From assembly GCF_037023145.1 (NCBI RefSeq), contig NZ_CP146091.1, positions 2,108,001-2,172,000 on the forward strand: a stretch of 64,000 nucleotides of DNA, written 5' to 3'. The position numbers and the translations under genes are program-made. Numbering within the stretch: position 1 is the stretch's first letter; every line of letters starts with the position of its first letter. The notes under the pieces are model-generated. The model was not told the origin of the DNA, did not search any database, and saw nothing but the letters and a program-made list of their open reading frames with translations. Below, piece by piece: positions 37,816 through 49,410 of the stretch. Source of the DNA: Ralstonia sp. RRA (GTDB taxonomy: Bacteria; Pseudomonadota; Gammaproteobacteria; Burkholderiales; Burkholderiaceae).

Positions 37816-38658
37816 TTAGAACGAGGCTTCCAGCGCGGCGATCTCATCATCGTCGAAACCGGCCTGGCGGCGCGCATCGAGGTTGAACGGCCCGCGCAGG
37901 CGGGGTGCGCCGTACTGCTCGGCCAGCTTGCGATACGTCGGCAGCGGATCGAGCCCCGCGCGCTCGCACAGGTAGCGATACCAGCGGTTGCCCACGGCCA
38001 CGTGGCCGATCTCGTCGCGCAGAATGATGTCGAGGATGCCGGCGGCCGCCATGTCACCCGCCTGCGCCAGCTTGGCGCGGATGGGCGGCGATGCATCGAG
38101 CCCGCGCGCCTCCAGCGTACGCGGCACCAGCGCCATGCGCGCGAGCGGGTCGGCGGCGGTCTTTTCGGTCATCTGCCACAGGCCGTCGTGGGCGGGGTGA
38201 TCGCCATACCGACAATCGAGCGTGGCCAGATGCGCCGACAGCAGCGAGAAATGTGTCGCCTCCTCGGCTGCGACGCGCATCCAGTCCTGGTAAAAAGCGA
38301 CCGGCATGCCGGCAAAGCGCCACACGGCGTCGAGCGCGAGGTTGATGGCGTTGAATTCGATGTGCGCCAGCGCATGCAGCAACGCAGCGCGTCCACGCGG
38401 CGTATCGATCGCACGGCGGCGCGGCACATTGGCGGGCGGCACAAGAACCGGCGCATCAGGCCGGCCAGGGATACCCGTGGCTGGCGCAGCAATCACCTCG
38501 TCGGCGCCCCAGGTGGCGGCATCGGCATGTTGCGCGCGCTCGCCAAGGCGCAAGGTGGCGTCCACTTTGCTGGCGGGATCGGTGAGGCACAACGCGGCCA
38601 GGGCGGCGTGGCGCAGGCTGTCTGCAGGCGACTGGGCGGGGGACTGAGAAAGGTTCAT
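37816..38658 (-). CDS. DUF455 ferritin-like protein
   Basis: The 280-residue protein belongs to DUF455: ALAHIEFNAINLALDAVWRFAGMP, RVAAEEATHFSLLSAHLATLDCRYGDHPAHDGLW, RTLEARGLDASP and IILRDEIGHVAVGNRWY. The E..E..H pattern (IEFNA, EEATHF, RDEIGHV) suggests a di-iron ferritin-like four-helix bundle. The reaction is unknown; fused relatives occur with a CoA-related protein. ATG at 38658 gives MNLSQSPAQS. It lies upstream of the hydrolase on the same strand with 72 bases between, but the hydrolase has its own promoter. Confidence 0.88.
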   Translation of the reverse strand: MNLSQSPAQSPADSLRHAALAALCLTDPASKVDATLRLGERAQHADAATWGADEVIAAPATGIPGRPDAPVLVPPANVPRRRAIDTPRGRAALLHALAHIEFNAINLALDAVWRFAGMPVAFYQDWMRVAAEEATHFSLLSAHLATLDCRYGDHPAHDGLWQMTEKTAADPLARMALVPRTLEARGLDASPPIRAKLAQAGDMAAAGILDIILRDEIGHVAVGNRWYRYLCERAGLDPLPTYRKLAEQYGAPRLRGPFNLDARRQAGFDDDEIAALEASF

Positions 38659-38773
38659 CAGCGTACAATTCGGGCTTTCCGCCATTTTAATTCGACGTGT
38701 CGGGCCCGCCTCGCCGGCAGGCTTGAAGACGCGCGCAATTTCCCCATCTAGACAGATTCTGGAGACCGATCGC

Positions 38774-39301
38774 ATGGCCCTCTACCAACTCGGCGACGTT
38801 GCCCCGACCATCGACGAAAACGCCTACGTGGCCCCCGAAGCGACCGTGATCGGCCGCGTGGAGCTCAAGGCACGCGCAAGCGTCTGGCCCGGCGCCGTCA
38901 TCCGTGGTGATAACGAGCCGATTACCGTGGGCGAGGCCAGCAACGTGCAGGAAGGCTCGGTGCTGCATACCGACCCGGGCTGCCCGCTGAACATCGGCGA
39001 CCGCGTGACGATCGGCCACCAGGCCATGCTGCACGGCTGCACCATCGGCGAGGGCTCGCTGATCGGCATCCAGGCGGTGGTGCTCAATCGCGCGGTGATC
39101 GGCAAGAACTGCCTGGTGGGCGCGGGTGCGATCGTCACCGAAGGCAAGGTCTTCGAAGACGGCACGCTGATCCTGGGCGCGCCCGCCAAGGCCGTGCGCA
39201 AACTGACGGAAGACGACATCGCCAAGATGCACCTGAACACTGAAACGTATGCGGTGCGCCAGGCGATGTACAAGCAGCAACTGAAACGGATCGATGGATG
39301 A
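38774..39301 (+). CDS. Gamma carbonic anhydrase family protein
   Basis: The 175-residue protein is a left-handed beta-helix of hexapeptides with the YrdA/CaiE pattern: YQLGDVAPTIDENAYVAPEATVIGRV, GAVIRGDNEPITVGEASNVQEGSVLHTDPGCP, IGHQAMLHGCTIGEGSLIGIQAVVLN. His in HTDPG, GHQAM and LHGC match the zinc ligands of gamma carbonic anhydrases, though activity of this branch is often unproven. ATG at 38774 is the conserved MxLYxLG start. The stop overlaps the hslO ATG (ATGA). Confidence 0.92.
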   Translation: MALYQLGDVAPTIDENAYVAPEATVIGRVELKARASVWPGAVIRGDNEPITVGEASNVQEGSVLHTDPGCPLNIGDRVTIGHQAMLHGCTIGEGSLIGIQAVVLNRAVIGKNCLVGAGAIVTEGKVFEDGTLILGAPAKAVRKLTEDDIAKMHLNTETYAVRQAMYKQQLKRIDG

Positions 39302-40311
39302 CTGACGAGCTGAAGAAATTCGTATTTGACGCCGCGCCGGTGCGCGGTGAACTGGTGCGCCTGGAAGGCACCTGGCAAGAAATCCTGCGCCGCCGCCGCT
39401 ACCCTGCCCCGGTCAGCACACTGCTGGGCGAGATGATGGCTGCCGCCGCGCTGCTGTCGGCCAACCTGAAGTTCAACGGTGCACTGGTCATGCAACTGCA
39501 CGGCGATGGCCCGGTGCGCATGCTGGTGGTGGAGTGCAACTCCGACCTGTCGATGCGCGCGACCGCCAAGATTGCCGAAGGCGCCGAGATTGCCGAGGAC
39601 GCCACGCTGGCCTCGATGGTCAACGTGCACGGCCGCGGCCGCTTCGCCATCACGCTCGATCCGCACGACAAGCTGCCCGGCCAGCAGCCCTATCAGGGCA
39701 TCGTGCCGCTGTCGGACGAAACCGGACCGCTTTCCAGCATGACCGAGGTGCTTGAGCAGTACATGCAGGCCTCCGAGCAGCTCGACACGCGCCTCTGGCT
39801 GGCTGCCGACAACAAGGTCGCCTCGGGCATGCTGCTGCAGCGCCTGCCCTCGTACGGCGGCACCATGGAAGGCCGACCAGACCGCGAACCCGCACAGGTA
39901 GGTGAGACCGGGCAGCCGCTGCACAAGGATGTGCAGGAGCAGGATCTCGACACGTGGGAACGCGTCTGCCAGCTCGGCAAGACGCTGCGCCGCGAAGAAC
40001 TGCTCGAAGAGTCGATCGACACGCTCATCAAACGCCTGTACTGGGAAGAGATGGAAGCTGCCGGCATCCGCATGTTCGAGCCGCTGGCGCCGCACTTCCG
40101 CTGCTCGTGCTCGCGCCTGCGCGTGGGCGCCATGCTGCGCACGCTCGGCCAACCCGAGATCGACGGCATCTTGGAAGAGCGCGGCAAAGTGGAGATCGAC
40201 TGCGAGTTCTGCGGCCAGCACTACAGCTTCGACGCTGTCGATTGTGCGCAACTCTTCGCGCAGGAGACCGTTGCACAGGCTGTTCAAGGTGCGTCCGGCC
40301 AACGCCATTGA
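39298..40311 (+). CDS. hslO: Redox-regulated chaperonin Hsp33
   Basis: Hsp33 is switched on by oxidation: its zinc centre Cys269, Cys271, Cys302 and Cys305 (CSC and CEFC) forms disulfides and the protein then holds unfolded clients. The 337-residue protein (E. coli 292) begins MTDELKKFVFDAAPVRGELVRLE, with an insertion near 185-215 (RLPSYGGTMEGRPDREPAQ). It is translationally coupled to the gamma carbonic anhydrase. It is the last known gene before an unrecognised lipoprotein gene. Confidence 0.95.
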   Translation: MTDELKKFVFDAAPVRGELVRLEGTWQEILRRRRYPAPVSTLLGEMMAAAALLSANLKFNGALVMQLHGDGPVRMLVVECNSDLSMRATAKIAEGAEIAEDATLASMVNVHGRGRFAITLDPHDKLPGQQPYQGIVPLSDETGPLSSMTEVLEQYMQASEQLDTRLWLAADNKVASGMLLQRLPSYGGTMEGRPDREPAQVGETGQPLHKDVQEQDLDTWERVCQLGKTLRREELLEESIDTLIKRLYWEEMEAAGIRMFEPLAPHFRCSCSRLRVGAMLRTLGQPEIDGILEERGKVEIDCEFCGQHYSFDAVDCAQLFAQETVAQAVQGASGQRH

Positions 40312-40415
40312 GGACGGCGACATAGTATGAAGAAGCGTGGCGCGCGGCACTTATCGGTGTCGCCCGCGCTCTAAGTCGCCAGTTCCCTCATCTGCCGCCT
40401 GCTGCGGAGCGCATC

Positions 40416-40826
40416 ATGTCCAAGCCCATCACCCAGTCGTTGAACCTGCCTCGCGCTGGCGCGCTCGTGCTGCCCGTGGTGGCAGCGCTGCTGGCATCGG
40501 CATGCGTTGCCGTTCCACGCGGCCCGGGTGGCACGCCCTACACCGCGCGCCTGCCAGCGGACGCACAAACGCCTGCGCCTGCGGCGCTGTCGGCGGAAGA
40601 CCGCAAGAGACTGGATGACTTGAATGCCAAGGCGCTGCGCGAATCCGACCAGGCGGTCAAGCGCGATGCCGAGGCGCGCGCCTACGCGACAACGCCCTAC
40701 TACGCCCCTTATCCGTATCCGTACTACGGCGGCTATTCGGTCTATTACGGCAGTGGATGGCGCCACCGTGGAGGCTGGGGTGTCAGTTACGGCGCGCCCG
40801 TCTGGGGCTATCCGTACTACTGGTAA
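40416..40826 (+). CDS. Hypothetical lipoprotein, Tyr/Pro-rich C-terminus
   Basis: The 136-residue protein has a signal peptide with a lipobox-like LASAC (Cys30), a central charged helix (AEDRKRLDDLNAKALRESDQAVKRDAEA), and a C-terminus dominated by Tyr, Pro and Gly (YYAPYPYPYYGG, WGYPYYW). I recognise no family. The tail pattern occurs in small surface lipoproteins that may be aggregation prone. ATG at 40416 has GGAG nine bases upstream. It may be an independent gene; hslO ends 104 bases before. Confidence 0.65.
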   Translation: MSKPITQSLNLPRAGALVLPVVAALLASACVAVPRGPGGTPYTARLPADAQTPAPAALSAEDRKRLDDLNAKALRESDQAVKRDAEARAYATTPYYAPYPYPYYGGYSVYYGSGWRHRGGWGVSYGAPVWGYPYYW

Positions 40827-40886
40827 ATCAGGAAGTGATACCTGAAGAAGCGGGCGTGGCCAGAATGGCGCGTTCGCCAAGCGAGC

Positions 40887-41222
40887 TCAATGGTGGGTTT
40901 TCTGCCCTGCCGGAGGCGGCGGGGGCGGAGGTGTGTCGCTGGTCTTCGGCGCCGGCGCCACGAACTGCACGAAAACCTCGTCGTCCTTGACCATCCCTAG
41001 TTCATAGCGCGCGCGCTCTTCGATGGCGCCCGTGCCTTCCTTCAGGTCCCTCACTTCGCCTTCGAGCTTGACGTTGCGCTGTTTGAGCTCGGTATTGCGC
41101 TGATTCTGTGCAGTCACCTGCTTCTGCATATCCCACACGCGCAGCCAACCGCCCTTACCCAACCAGAGCGGGTATTGGATGGCAAGCAACAACAGCAGCA
41201 GGAACAGCGTAATCAGGCGCAT
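40887..41222 (-). CDS. ftsB: Cell division protein FtsB
   Basis: FtsB is a short bitopic protein that, with FtsL and FtsQ, recruits and activates septal peptidoglycan synthesis. The 111-residue protein has a short N-terminus, one transmembrane helix (about 4-20, [20 protein letters not shown]), a coiled coil ([25 protein letters not shown]) and the conserved [27 protein letters not shown] Pro-rich tail of about 20 residues follows. It lies after eno, as in E. coli and other Proteobacteria, 98 bases on. Confidence 0.95.
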   Translation of the reverse strand: MRLITLFLLLLLLAIQYPLWLGKGGWLRVWDMQKQVTAQNQRNTELKQRNVKLEGEVRDLKEGTGAIEERARYELGMVKDDEVFVQFVAPAPKTSDTPPPPPPPAGQKTHH

Positions 41223-41320
41223 ACAGACAGGCGTTGGCGGCGATACAACTCACAGCCCCAAATACCACGCGACCGCCACAGCGGCGGTCGCACGGTCATC
41301 CGAGGCGAAACTGCGGAGGA

Positions 41321-42622
<1,302 letters not shown>

Positions 42623-42649
42623 TTAAAACAGGTACAGCGGTGGACGGGC

Positions 42650-42940
42650 TTAAACGCCTTCGACCACGATCATGTTCATGTGGGCGGCCTTAGCGCGCGC
42701 ATTGCGTGCAGCCAGATATTCCTCGCTGTCGTAGAACGACTTGGCCGCGTCGTAGCTGGCGAACTTGAGCACGACGATGCGGGTGGGAGCCCACTCACCT
42801 TCGAGTTGCTCGGTCTTACCGCCACGCACAAGGACTTCTGCGCCATGGACCTGCATGGCCTTGGTCGACAGCACTTTGTATTGCTCGTATTGCACGGGGT
42901 CCGTCACGTCCACGTACGCGAGGATGTAGCCAGCGGCCAT
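42650..42940 (-). CDS. DUF1330 protein
   Basis: The 96-residue protein is a single DUF1330 ferredoxin-like alpha/beta domain: GYILAYVDVTDPVQYEQYKVL, GAEVLVRGGKTEQLEGEWAPTRIVVLKFASYDAAKSFYDSEEYLAARNAR. These are dimeric small proteins of unknown function, related to the antibiotic-monooxygenase-like dimer fold. It sits between kdsA and eno (81 and 45 bases), so it is co-transcribed with essential genes. In many relatives kdsA and eno are directly adjacent, so it is an insertion in the operon. Confidence 0.9.
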   Translation of the reverse strand: MAAGYILAYVDVTDPVQYEQYKVLSTKAMQVHGAEVLVRGGKTEQLEGEWAPTRIVVLKFASYDAAKSFYDSEEYLAARNARAKAAHMNMIVVEGV

Positions 42941-43021
42941 GTGTCTCTCTCCGGAAGCTGAATCGAAAACTGAATTGGAAACGACAGCGGCGGCTGGTGG
43001 AGCCGCCGGTCGTCAAAAAAA

Positions 43022-43876
43022 TCAGTCGAACTGATTTTCCAGGAAACCGTTGCGCTTGGTGAGCGCATCCAGTTCTTTCAGTACTGACAGCAAGTCTTTC
43101 ATGCGGCGCAGCGGCACGGCATTCGGACCGTCTGATTTTGCGCATGCAGGATCGGGGTGCGTTTCCATGAACACGCCCGACACGCCCGTGGCGATGGCAG
43201 CACGCGCCAGCACCGGCACGAACTCGCGCTGACCGCCCGAGGTGGAGCCCTGGCCGCCCGGCAGTTGCACCGAGTGCGTGGCGTCAAACACCACCGGCGC
43301 GCCCGTCTCGCGCATGATCGCCAGCGAGCGCATGTCCGACACGAGGTTGTTGTAGCCGAACGAGGCACCGCGTTCGCAGGCCATGAAGTTGTCTTCCGGC
43401 AGACCGGCATCGCGGGCCGCATGACGCGCCTTGTCGATGACATTCTTCATGTCGTGCGGCGCGAGGAACTGCCCCTTCTTGATGTTGACGGGCTTGCCGC
43501 TCTGCGCGCAGGCACGGATGAAATCCGTCTGGCGGCACAGGAACGCCGGCGTCTGGAGCACGTCCACAACGCTGGCCACCGGCTTGATCTCGTCAATCTC
43601 GTGGATGTCGGTCAACACCGGCACGCCCACCTGCTTGCGGACCTCCGCCAGGATGCGCAGGCCTTCTTCCATGCCCAGGCCGCGGAACGAGGCGTCCGAC
43701 GACCGGTTCGCCTTGTCGAACGACGACTTGTAGATGAACGGAATGCCGAGGGCGCCCGTGATTTCCTTGAGCGTGCCGGCGGTGTCGATCGCCATCTGCT
43801 CGGATTCGATCACGCAGGTGCCGGCAATCAGGAAGAACGGTTTGTCGAGGCCGACTTCGAAATCGCAGAGTTTCAT
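43022..43876 (-). CDS. kdsA: 3-deoxy-8-phosphooctulonate synthase (KDO8P synthase)
   Basis: KdsA joins phosphoenolpyruvate and arabinose-5-phosphate to make KDO-8-phosphate for the lipopolysaccharide core. The 284-residue protein (E. coli 284) has [34 protein letters not shown] [76 protein letters not shown] and FMETHPDP. These are the substrate- and metal-binding segments. ATG at 43876 gives [19 protein letters not shown]. It follows pyrG by 21 bases. Confidence 0.97.
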   Translation of the reverse strand: MKLCDFEVGLDKPFFLIAGTCVIESEQMAIDTAGTLKEITGALGIPFIYKSSFDKANRSSDASFRGLGMEEGLRILAEVRKQVGVPVLTDIHEIDEIKPVASVVDVLQTPAFLCRQTDFIRACAQSGKPVNIKKGQFLAPHDMKNVIDKARHAARDAGLPEDNFMACERGASFGYNNLVSDMRSLAIMRETGAPVVFDATHSVQLPGGQGSTSGGQREFVPVLARAAIATGVSGVFMETHPDPACAKSDGPNAVPLRRMKDLLSVLKELDALTKRNGFLENQFD

Positions 43877-43897
43877 GATGTTCCCGTGCGCCTGCGC

Positions 43898-45577
<1,680 letters not shown>

Positions 45578-45665
45578 CTAGCTTGCCGGGGAAAGCCGGA
45601 TTATAGCAAAGGTGCCTTGCCCGATCCGTGACAGAACGGTGGAATTTGCCCGAGCGAAGCCTCGT

Positions 45666-46487
45666 TTATGCCGCGTGCCGCATGGCGCCTGCGTTGGCGC
45701 GCATTTCGTTGATCAACTGGCGGATCAACTCGGCCGTTTCCAGCGGCTTTTCCATCGGATACAGATGGCTGCCCTCGATCCAGCGCAGCTTGCTGCCGAC
45801 AATGCGCCGGGTTGCCGCCAGGCCGACCTGGCGGATTTCGCGTGAGCGGGTGCCGGCCACAAAGCTGACCGGGAACGGCGTGCCGCCGGCAACCTTGCGG
45901 CCCATGTTGGTCGGCAAAGTACGGTAGATCTGGTACTCGATCTCGCGCGAGAAACGCAGCGTGCGTTCACGCTCGCGGCCGGTGGGCTCGGTACCGTGCT
46001 CAACGTAATCACGCAGCACGTCTTCGTCCCAGCGATCAAATTTGCGCTTGGCCTTGAAATGGCTCCAGACAGAATCGAGATCCGGCCACAGGTTGCGGCG
46101 GTTTTTGGTGGCGGCTGCCGGCGACTGGCTTTCGTCGATGTCGAGCCACTGCGCAACGCGCAGCAGCTTGGCGCGCCAGCCCGCAATGATGGGCGAATCG
46201 AGCATCAGCACACCGCGCACGCGCTCAGGCCGGCGCAGCGCTGCCATCAAACTCAGGAAACCGCCCAGTGAATGGCCGACCAGCCAGACCGGCTCGGGCT
46301 GCGCATCGATCTCTGCGAGCAGCTCTTTGACCAGCCCTGGCCACGACCGCGTCACCGGAAAGCGCGGGTCATGCCCGAAGCGCTCAACGGCGTGGATGTC
46401 GAATTCGTCACCCAGCACGCCGAGCATCTTGCGATACGTACCGATCGGAAAGCCGTTGGCATGTGAAAACAAAATCACGTCGCGCAT
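45666..46487 (-). CDS. Alpha/beta hydrolase at the end of the Anbu operon
   Basis: The 273-residue hydrolase has an N-terminal VILFSHANGFPIGTYRKML, the nucleophile Ser in WLVGHSLGGFLSLMAAL, and a C-terminal SHLYPMEKPLETAELI with the catalytic His. It resembles small cytoplasmic esterases of unknown substrate. It starts 27 bases after the Anbu gene on the same strand, the tightest gap in the run, which makes it a likely fifth member of the Anbu operon. It ends 91 bases before the pyrG start, which is on the same strand and probably has its own promoter. Confidence 0.85.
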   Translation of the reverse strand: MRDVILFSHANGFPIGTYRKMLGVLGDEFDIHAVERFGHDPRFPVTRSWPGLVKELLAEIDAQPEPVWLVGHSLGGFLSLMAALRRPERVRGVLMLDSPIIAGWRAKLLRVAQWLDIDESQSPAAATKNRRNLWPDLDSVWSHFKAKRKFDRWDEDVLRDYVEHGTEPTGRERERTLRFSREIEYQIYRTLPTNMGRKVAGGTPFPVSFVAGTRSREIRQVGLAATRRIVGSKLRWIEGSHLYPMEKPLETAELIRQLINEMRANAGAMRHAA

Positions 46488-46514
46488 TGAGCCTGCCCCC
46501 CCCCTGTCCGACGC

Positions 46515-47420
46515 TCAGTGAGATTCCTGCGAACCACTGCCAGCCACGCGCTGGAGCGTCGACACCTGCTCGAACACGGGGCCAGGCGCGCGTTCCGGCG
46601 TGGCCGGGGCGTCCGCCACGGGCGGGGCAATGCGTACAGGCTCCACCTTGGTCGATGGATGCCCTTCGCGGCGCAGGGGGTGTGTCGGACTGGTATCCAT
46701 CTCCCAGTCCGGGTCGTCGATCTCCGCAAACACCTGGCGCAGACGCTTGCCCCACGTGCCGCGGATCATCGTGAAATACGGGTTCTCTTCGTCAATGGCC
46801 ACGAAGCGCGTCACGCGCAGCGAGTTGGTCTCATAGACCAGCAGATCCAGCGGCAGCCCCACCGAAATATTCGACTTCAGCGTCGAATCCATCGAGATCA
46901 GGGCGCATTTTGCGGCCTCATCCAATGGCAGCCCAGGGGAGACCACACGGTCGATGATCGGCTTGCCGTACTTCGCCTCGCCGATCTGGAAGTACGGATT
47001 CTCGGGCGTGGCCTCGATGAAGTTGCCGGCGGCGTACACATTGAACAGGCGCGGACGCTCTGCACCGATCTGCCCACCGAAGATGATGCTGACGTTGAAG
47101 TCGATCTTGGCCTTGGCCAGAGCATCGGCTTCACGGTCGTATACCTCGCGCACGGCTTCACCAACGATGGTGGCCGCTTCGAACATGTCACGCGCCGTCC
47201 ACAGTGAACGCGGCTTGTCGCGCGCCTCGGTCAGCACCTGCCGCACAGCCTGACTGATGGCGAGGTTGCCGGCGGTCAACAGCACCATGACGCGATCGCC
47301 TTCGCGCTCGAAGACGGTCATCTTGCGGAACGTGGAGATGGCATCGACACCCGCATTGGTGCGGGAGTCCGACAGGAAGACCAGGCCAGCGTCCAGGCGC
47401 ATGGCAACGCAATAAGTCAT
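46515..47420 (-). CDS. Anbu proteasome-homologue peptidase (COG3484)
   Basis: Anbu is a bacterial relative of proteasome beta subunits and HslV that assembles into an open helical ring. After removal of Met1, the Thr1 nucleophile leads TYCVAMRLDAGLVFLSDSRTNAGVD; Asp17 in SDSR and Lys32 in FRKM complete the Ntn triad. The core runs to about 240 (NPYFTMIRGTWGKRLRQVF), then an extra 60-residue Pro/Glu-rich tail follows, ending GSQESH. ATG at 47420 places Thr exactly second. Its operon partners are an ATP-grasp, an alpha-E and a transglutaminase-like protein, a neighbourhood conserved for Anbu. Confidence 0.92.
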   Translation of the reverse strand: MTYCVAMRLDAGLVFLSDSRTNAGVDAISTFRKMTVFEREGDRVMVLLTAGNLAISQAVRQVLTEARDKPRSLWTARDMFEAATIVGEAVREVYDREADALAKAKIDFNVSIIFGGQIGAERPRLFNVYAAGNFIEATPENPYFQIGEAKYGKPIIDRVVSPGLPLDEAAKCALISMDSTLKSNISVGLPLDLLVYETNSLRVTRFVAIDEENPYFTMIRGTWGKRLRQVFAEIDDPDWEMDTSPTHPLRREGHPSTKVEPVRIAPPVADAPATPERAPGPVFEQVSTLQRVAGSGSQESH

Positions 47421-47511
47421 GGGAGCAGCGACAAACGAATCAGTGGGTTGCAAGCATTCTAGCGTGTCGACCGCAATGCATCGGCACGCTTGGAAGCCGT
47501 GTTCAGTTCAC

Positions 47512-48348
47512 TCAGGCGGCCTCGGCAGGCAAGGGCTCGATCGAGATGCTGACGTCCAGCGTCTCGGCACCACCACCCTGGCGAACGCCGCGGATCGGTG
47601 CGGCGGATTGGTAGTCGCGACCGACTGCCAAACGGATGTGGCGCCCGTCGGTAAAGCACTGGTGCGTGACGTCGATACTGCACCAAGTATGCGATTCGGC
47701 ATCTTGGCAGACGTCGACCCAGGCGTGGCTGGCGAGGTCTTCCTCGCCAGCGGCGTGGAAATACCCGCTGACATAGCGGGCCGGCACGCCCAGCGCGCGG
47801 CAGCACGCCACCATCACCTGCGCCTGATCCTGGCAGACGCCAGCGCTCAGGTTAAAGGCCTCGGCCGCAGTCGTCCCGACATCGGTGGTATTGGGCTTGT
47901 AGCGCACACGCTGCGCAATGGCGCGGGCGAGGCTCAGCGCCGAATCAGCATCGCCACGCACCAGCGCATGTTCGCGTGCGAAGTCGATCATCTCGGGCGG
48001 CGCAGAAGTCAGCGGCGTGGTGCTCAGGAAGTACAGCGGCGACACACGGTAGCGCCCCTCCCCGGGAGCATCGGTAAAGCTGCGGCTGCCCGGCGCGGCG
48101 GACGGGAAGGCCTCGACGATGCCGCGGGCGTCGATGGTGACGTCGTCCGTACGGCTGCCCAGGGTGAAGTGATGCACCACGTTGCCGAAGCCGTCGGTGG
48201 CACGCGTCAAGTTGCCGGGGGCGTGGATCTGCCAGCTGTCCACCTGTTGCAGCTGCCCGCTGCGGGGGGTCAATCGCAGCTCATGCACGCTGTGGCGCAG
48301 CGGCTCGGCATAACGGTAGACCGTCGTATGTCGAATTTGGTATTTCAC
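47512..48348 (-). CDS. Transglutaminase-like cysteine peptidase of the Anbu operon
   Basis: The 278-residue protein has the N-terminal bacterial transglutaminase-like domain (YQIRHTTVYRYAEPLRHSVHELRLTPR) and a transglutaminase core with the triad Cys172 (AGVCQDQA), His208 (SHAWVDV) and Asp226 (SIDVTHQ). Proteins of this kind cut or form amide bonds. No ATG fits; GTG at 48348 gives MKYQIRHTTVYRY, the typical family opening, while TTG at 48375 would add nine residues. Its neighbours are alpha-E upstream and Anbu downstream (91 bases). It probably processes the product of the ATP-grasp enzyme (inference). Confidence 0.88.
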   Translation of the reverse strand: MKYQIRHTTVYRYAEPLRHSVHELRLTPRSGQLQQVDSWQIHAPGNLTRATDGFGNVVHHFTLGSRTDDVTIDARGIVEAFPSAAPGSRSFTDAPGEGRYRVSPLYFLSTTPLTSAPPEMIDFAREHALVRGDADSALSLARAIAQRVRYKPNTTDVGTTAAEAFNLSAGVCQDQAQVMVACCRALGVPARYVSGYFHAAGEEDLASHAWVDVCQDAESHTWCSIDVTHQCFTDGRHIRLAVGRDYQSAAPIRGVRQGGGAETLDVSISIEPLPAEAA

Positions 48349-48405
48349 AATGGCGCGGACGCTGCCCGAAAGCAACGCCCTGATAGATACAAAATGCCCC
48401 GCGCG

Positions 48406-49356
48406 TCACACTGCATCGAGCGGCACCAGGAAGTCCTGGCTGATGCCGTTGCCCAGATCGCCAATGCGTTCCAGGAAATTGGTCAGCCACGGGTGCAGGC
48501 CGACCGCAAAAATGTCTTCGATGCGGGCATACCGCAGGTCGGCGTGCAGTTTACCAGCGCGTCGCTCCGTCTCCGCGGACTGGCTGTTACGCACGGTGGA
48601 GAGGATCGCCACCACTTCGTCCATGCTGGCCAGCAGCGAGCGCGGCATGTCGCTGCGCAGGATCAGCAGTTCGGCCACGCGCGTCGGTGTGATGACGTTG
48701 CGATAGATCTTGCGGTAGACCTCGAAGCCCGACACCGAGCGCAGCGTGGCGGCCCAGTGATAGAAATCGCCCTGCTCGGCCGCCGTTTCATCGCGCGTGG
48801 GGGTGGACTGGAATTTCACGTCGAGCAGCCGTGCGGTGTTGTCGGCGCGCTCCAGGAAGGTGCCCAGACGCATGAAGTGGAAGGCGTCGTCCGTGAGCAT
48901 GGTGCCGACCTGCACGCCGCGCGACAGGTGCGAGCGGAACTTGACCCATTCGAAGAACTGCGACGGATCATCGCGCAGCATGCCTTCGGCGATCAGACGC
49001 TGCACGTCCAGCCACGTGGTGTTGATGGTTTCCCACACCTCAGTTGTGAGAGAGCCGCGCACGGCCCGGGCGTTCTCACGCGCACCGCGCAAGCAACTCA
49101 TGATCGACGACGGGTTGGTCATGTCGCGGACCATGAAGTCGATCACGTCGTCGCGCGAAAGTAAGCCATAGCGGTCGGCAAAAACCCGCGTGAGTTCAGA
49201 AATATCGAGCATCGCCCACCAGCCCTGCTCCGCCACTTCCGCCGATTGCGGCATCAGCGAGGTCTGATAGTTCACGTCGAGCATGCGAGCGGTGTTCTCG
49301 GCGCGTTCGGTATAGCGCGCCATCCAGAAAAGATGGTCTGCGGTGCGGCTGAGCAT
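48406..49356 (-). CDS. Alpha-E domain protein (DUF403)
   Basis: The 316-residue all-helical protein is a full alpha-E domain: MLSRTADHLFWMARYTERAENTARMLDVNYQ opens it, and NPSSIMSCLRGARENARAVRG, FFEWVKFRSHLSRGV, FHFMRLGTFLERADNTARLLDVKF and NFLERIGDLGNGI follow. Two RAENTARxLDV-like repeats show internal duplication. Alpha-E proteins occur only next to circularly permuted ATP-grasp enzymes and transglutaminase-like proteins, and their function is unknown. It may bind the ATP-grasp enzyme or its substrate. ATG at 49356, 54 bases after the ATP-grasp gene. Confidence 0.9.
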   Translation of the reverse strand: MLSRTADHLFWMARYTERAENTARMLDVNYQTSLMPQSAEVAEQGWWAMLDISELTRVFADRYGLLSRDDVIDFMVRDMTNPSSIMSCLRGARENARAVRGSLTTEVWETINTTWLDVQRLIAEGMLRDDPSQFFEWVKFRSHLSRGVQVGTMLTDDAFHFMRLGTFLERADNTARLLDVKFQSTPTRDETAAEQGDFYHWAATLRSVSGFEVYRKIYRNVITPTRVAELLILRSDMPRSLLASMDEVVAILSTVRNSQSAETERRAGKLHADLRYARIEDIFAVGLHPWLTNFLERIGDLGNGISQDFLVPLDAV

Positions 49357-49410
49357 GGCGTTCCCTTCTACGTATTCGATATGCGTTTGATCGACTGCGA
49401 TGGCTAAGCT

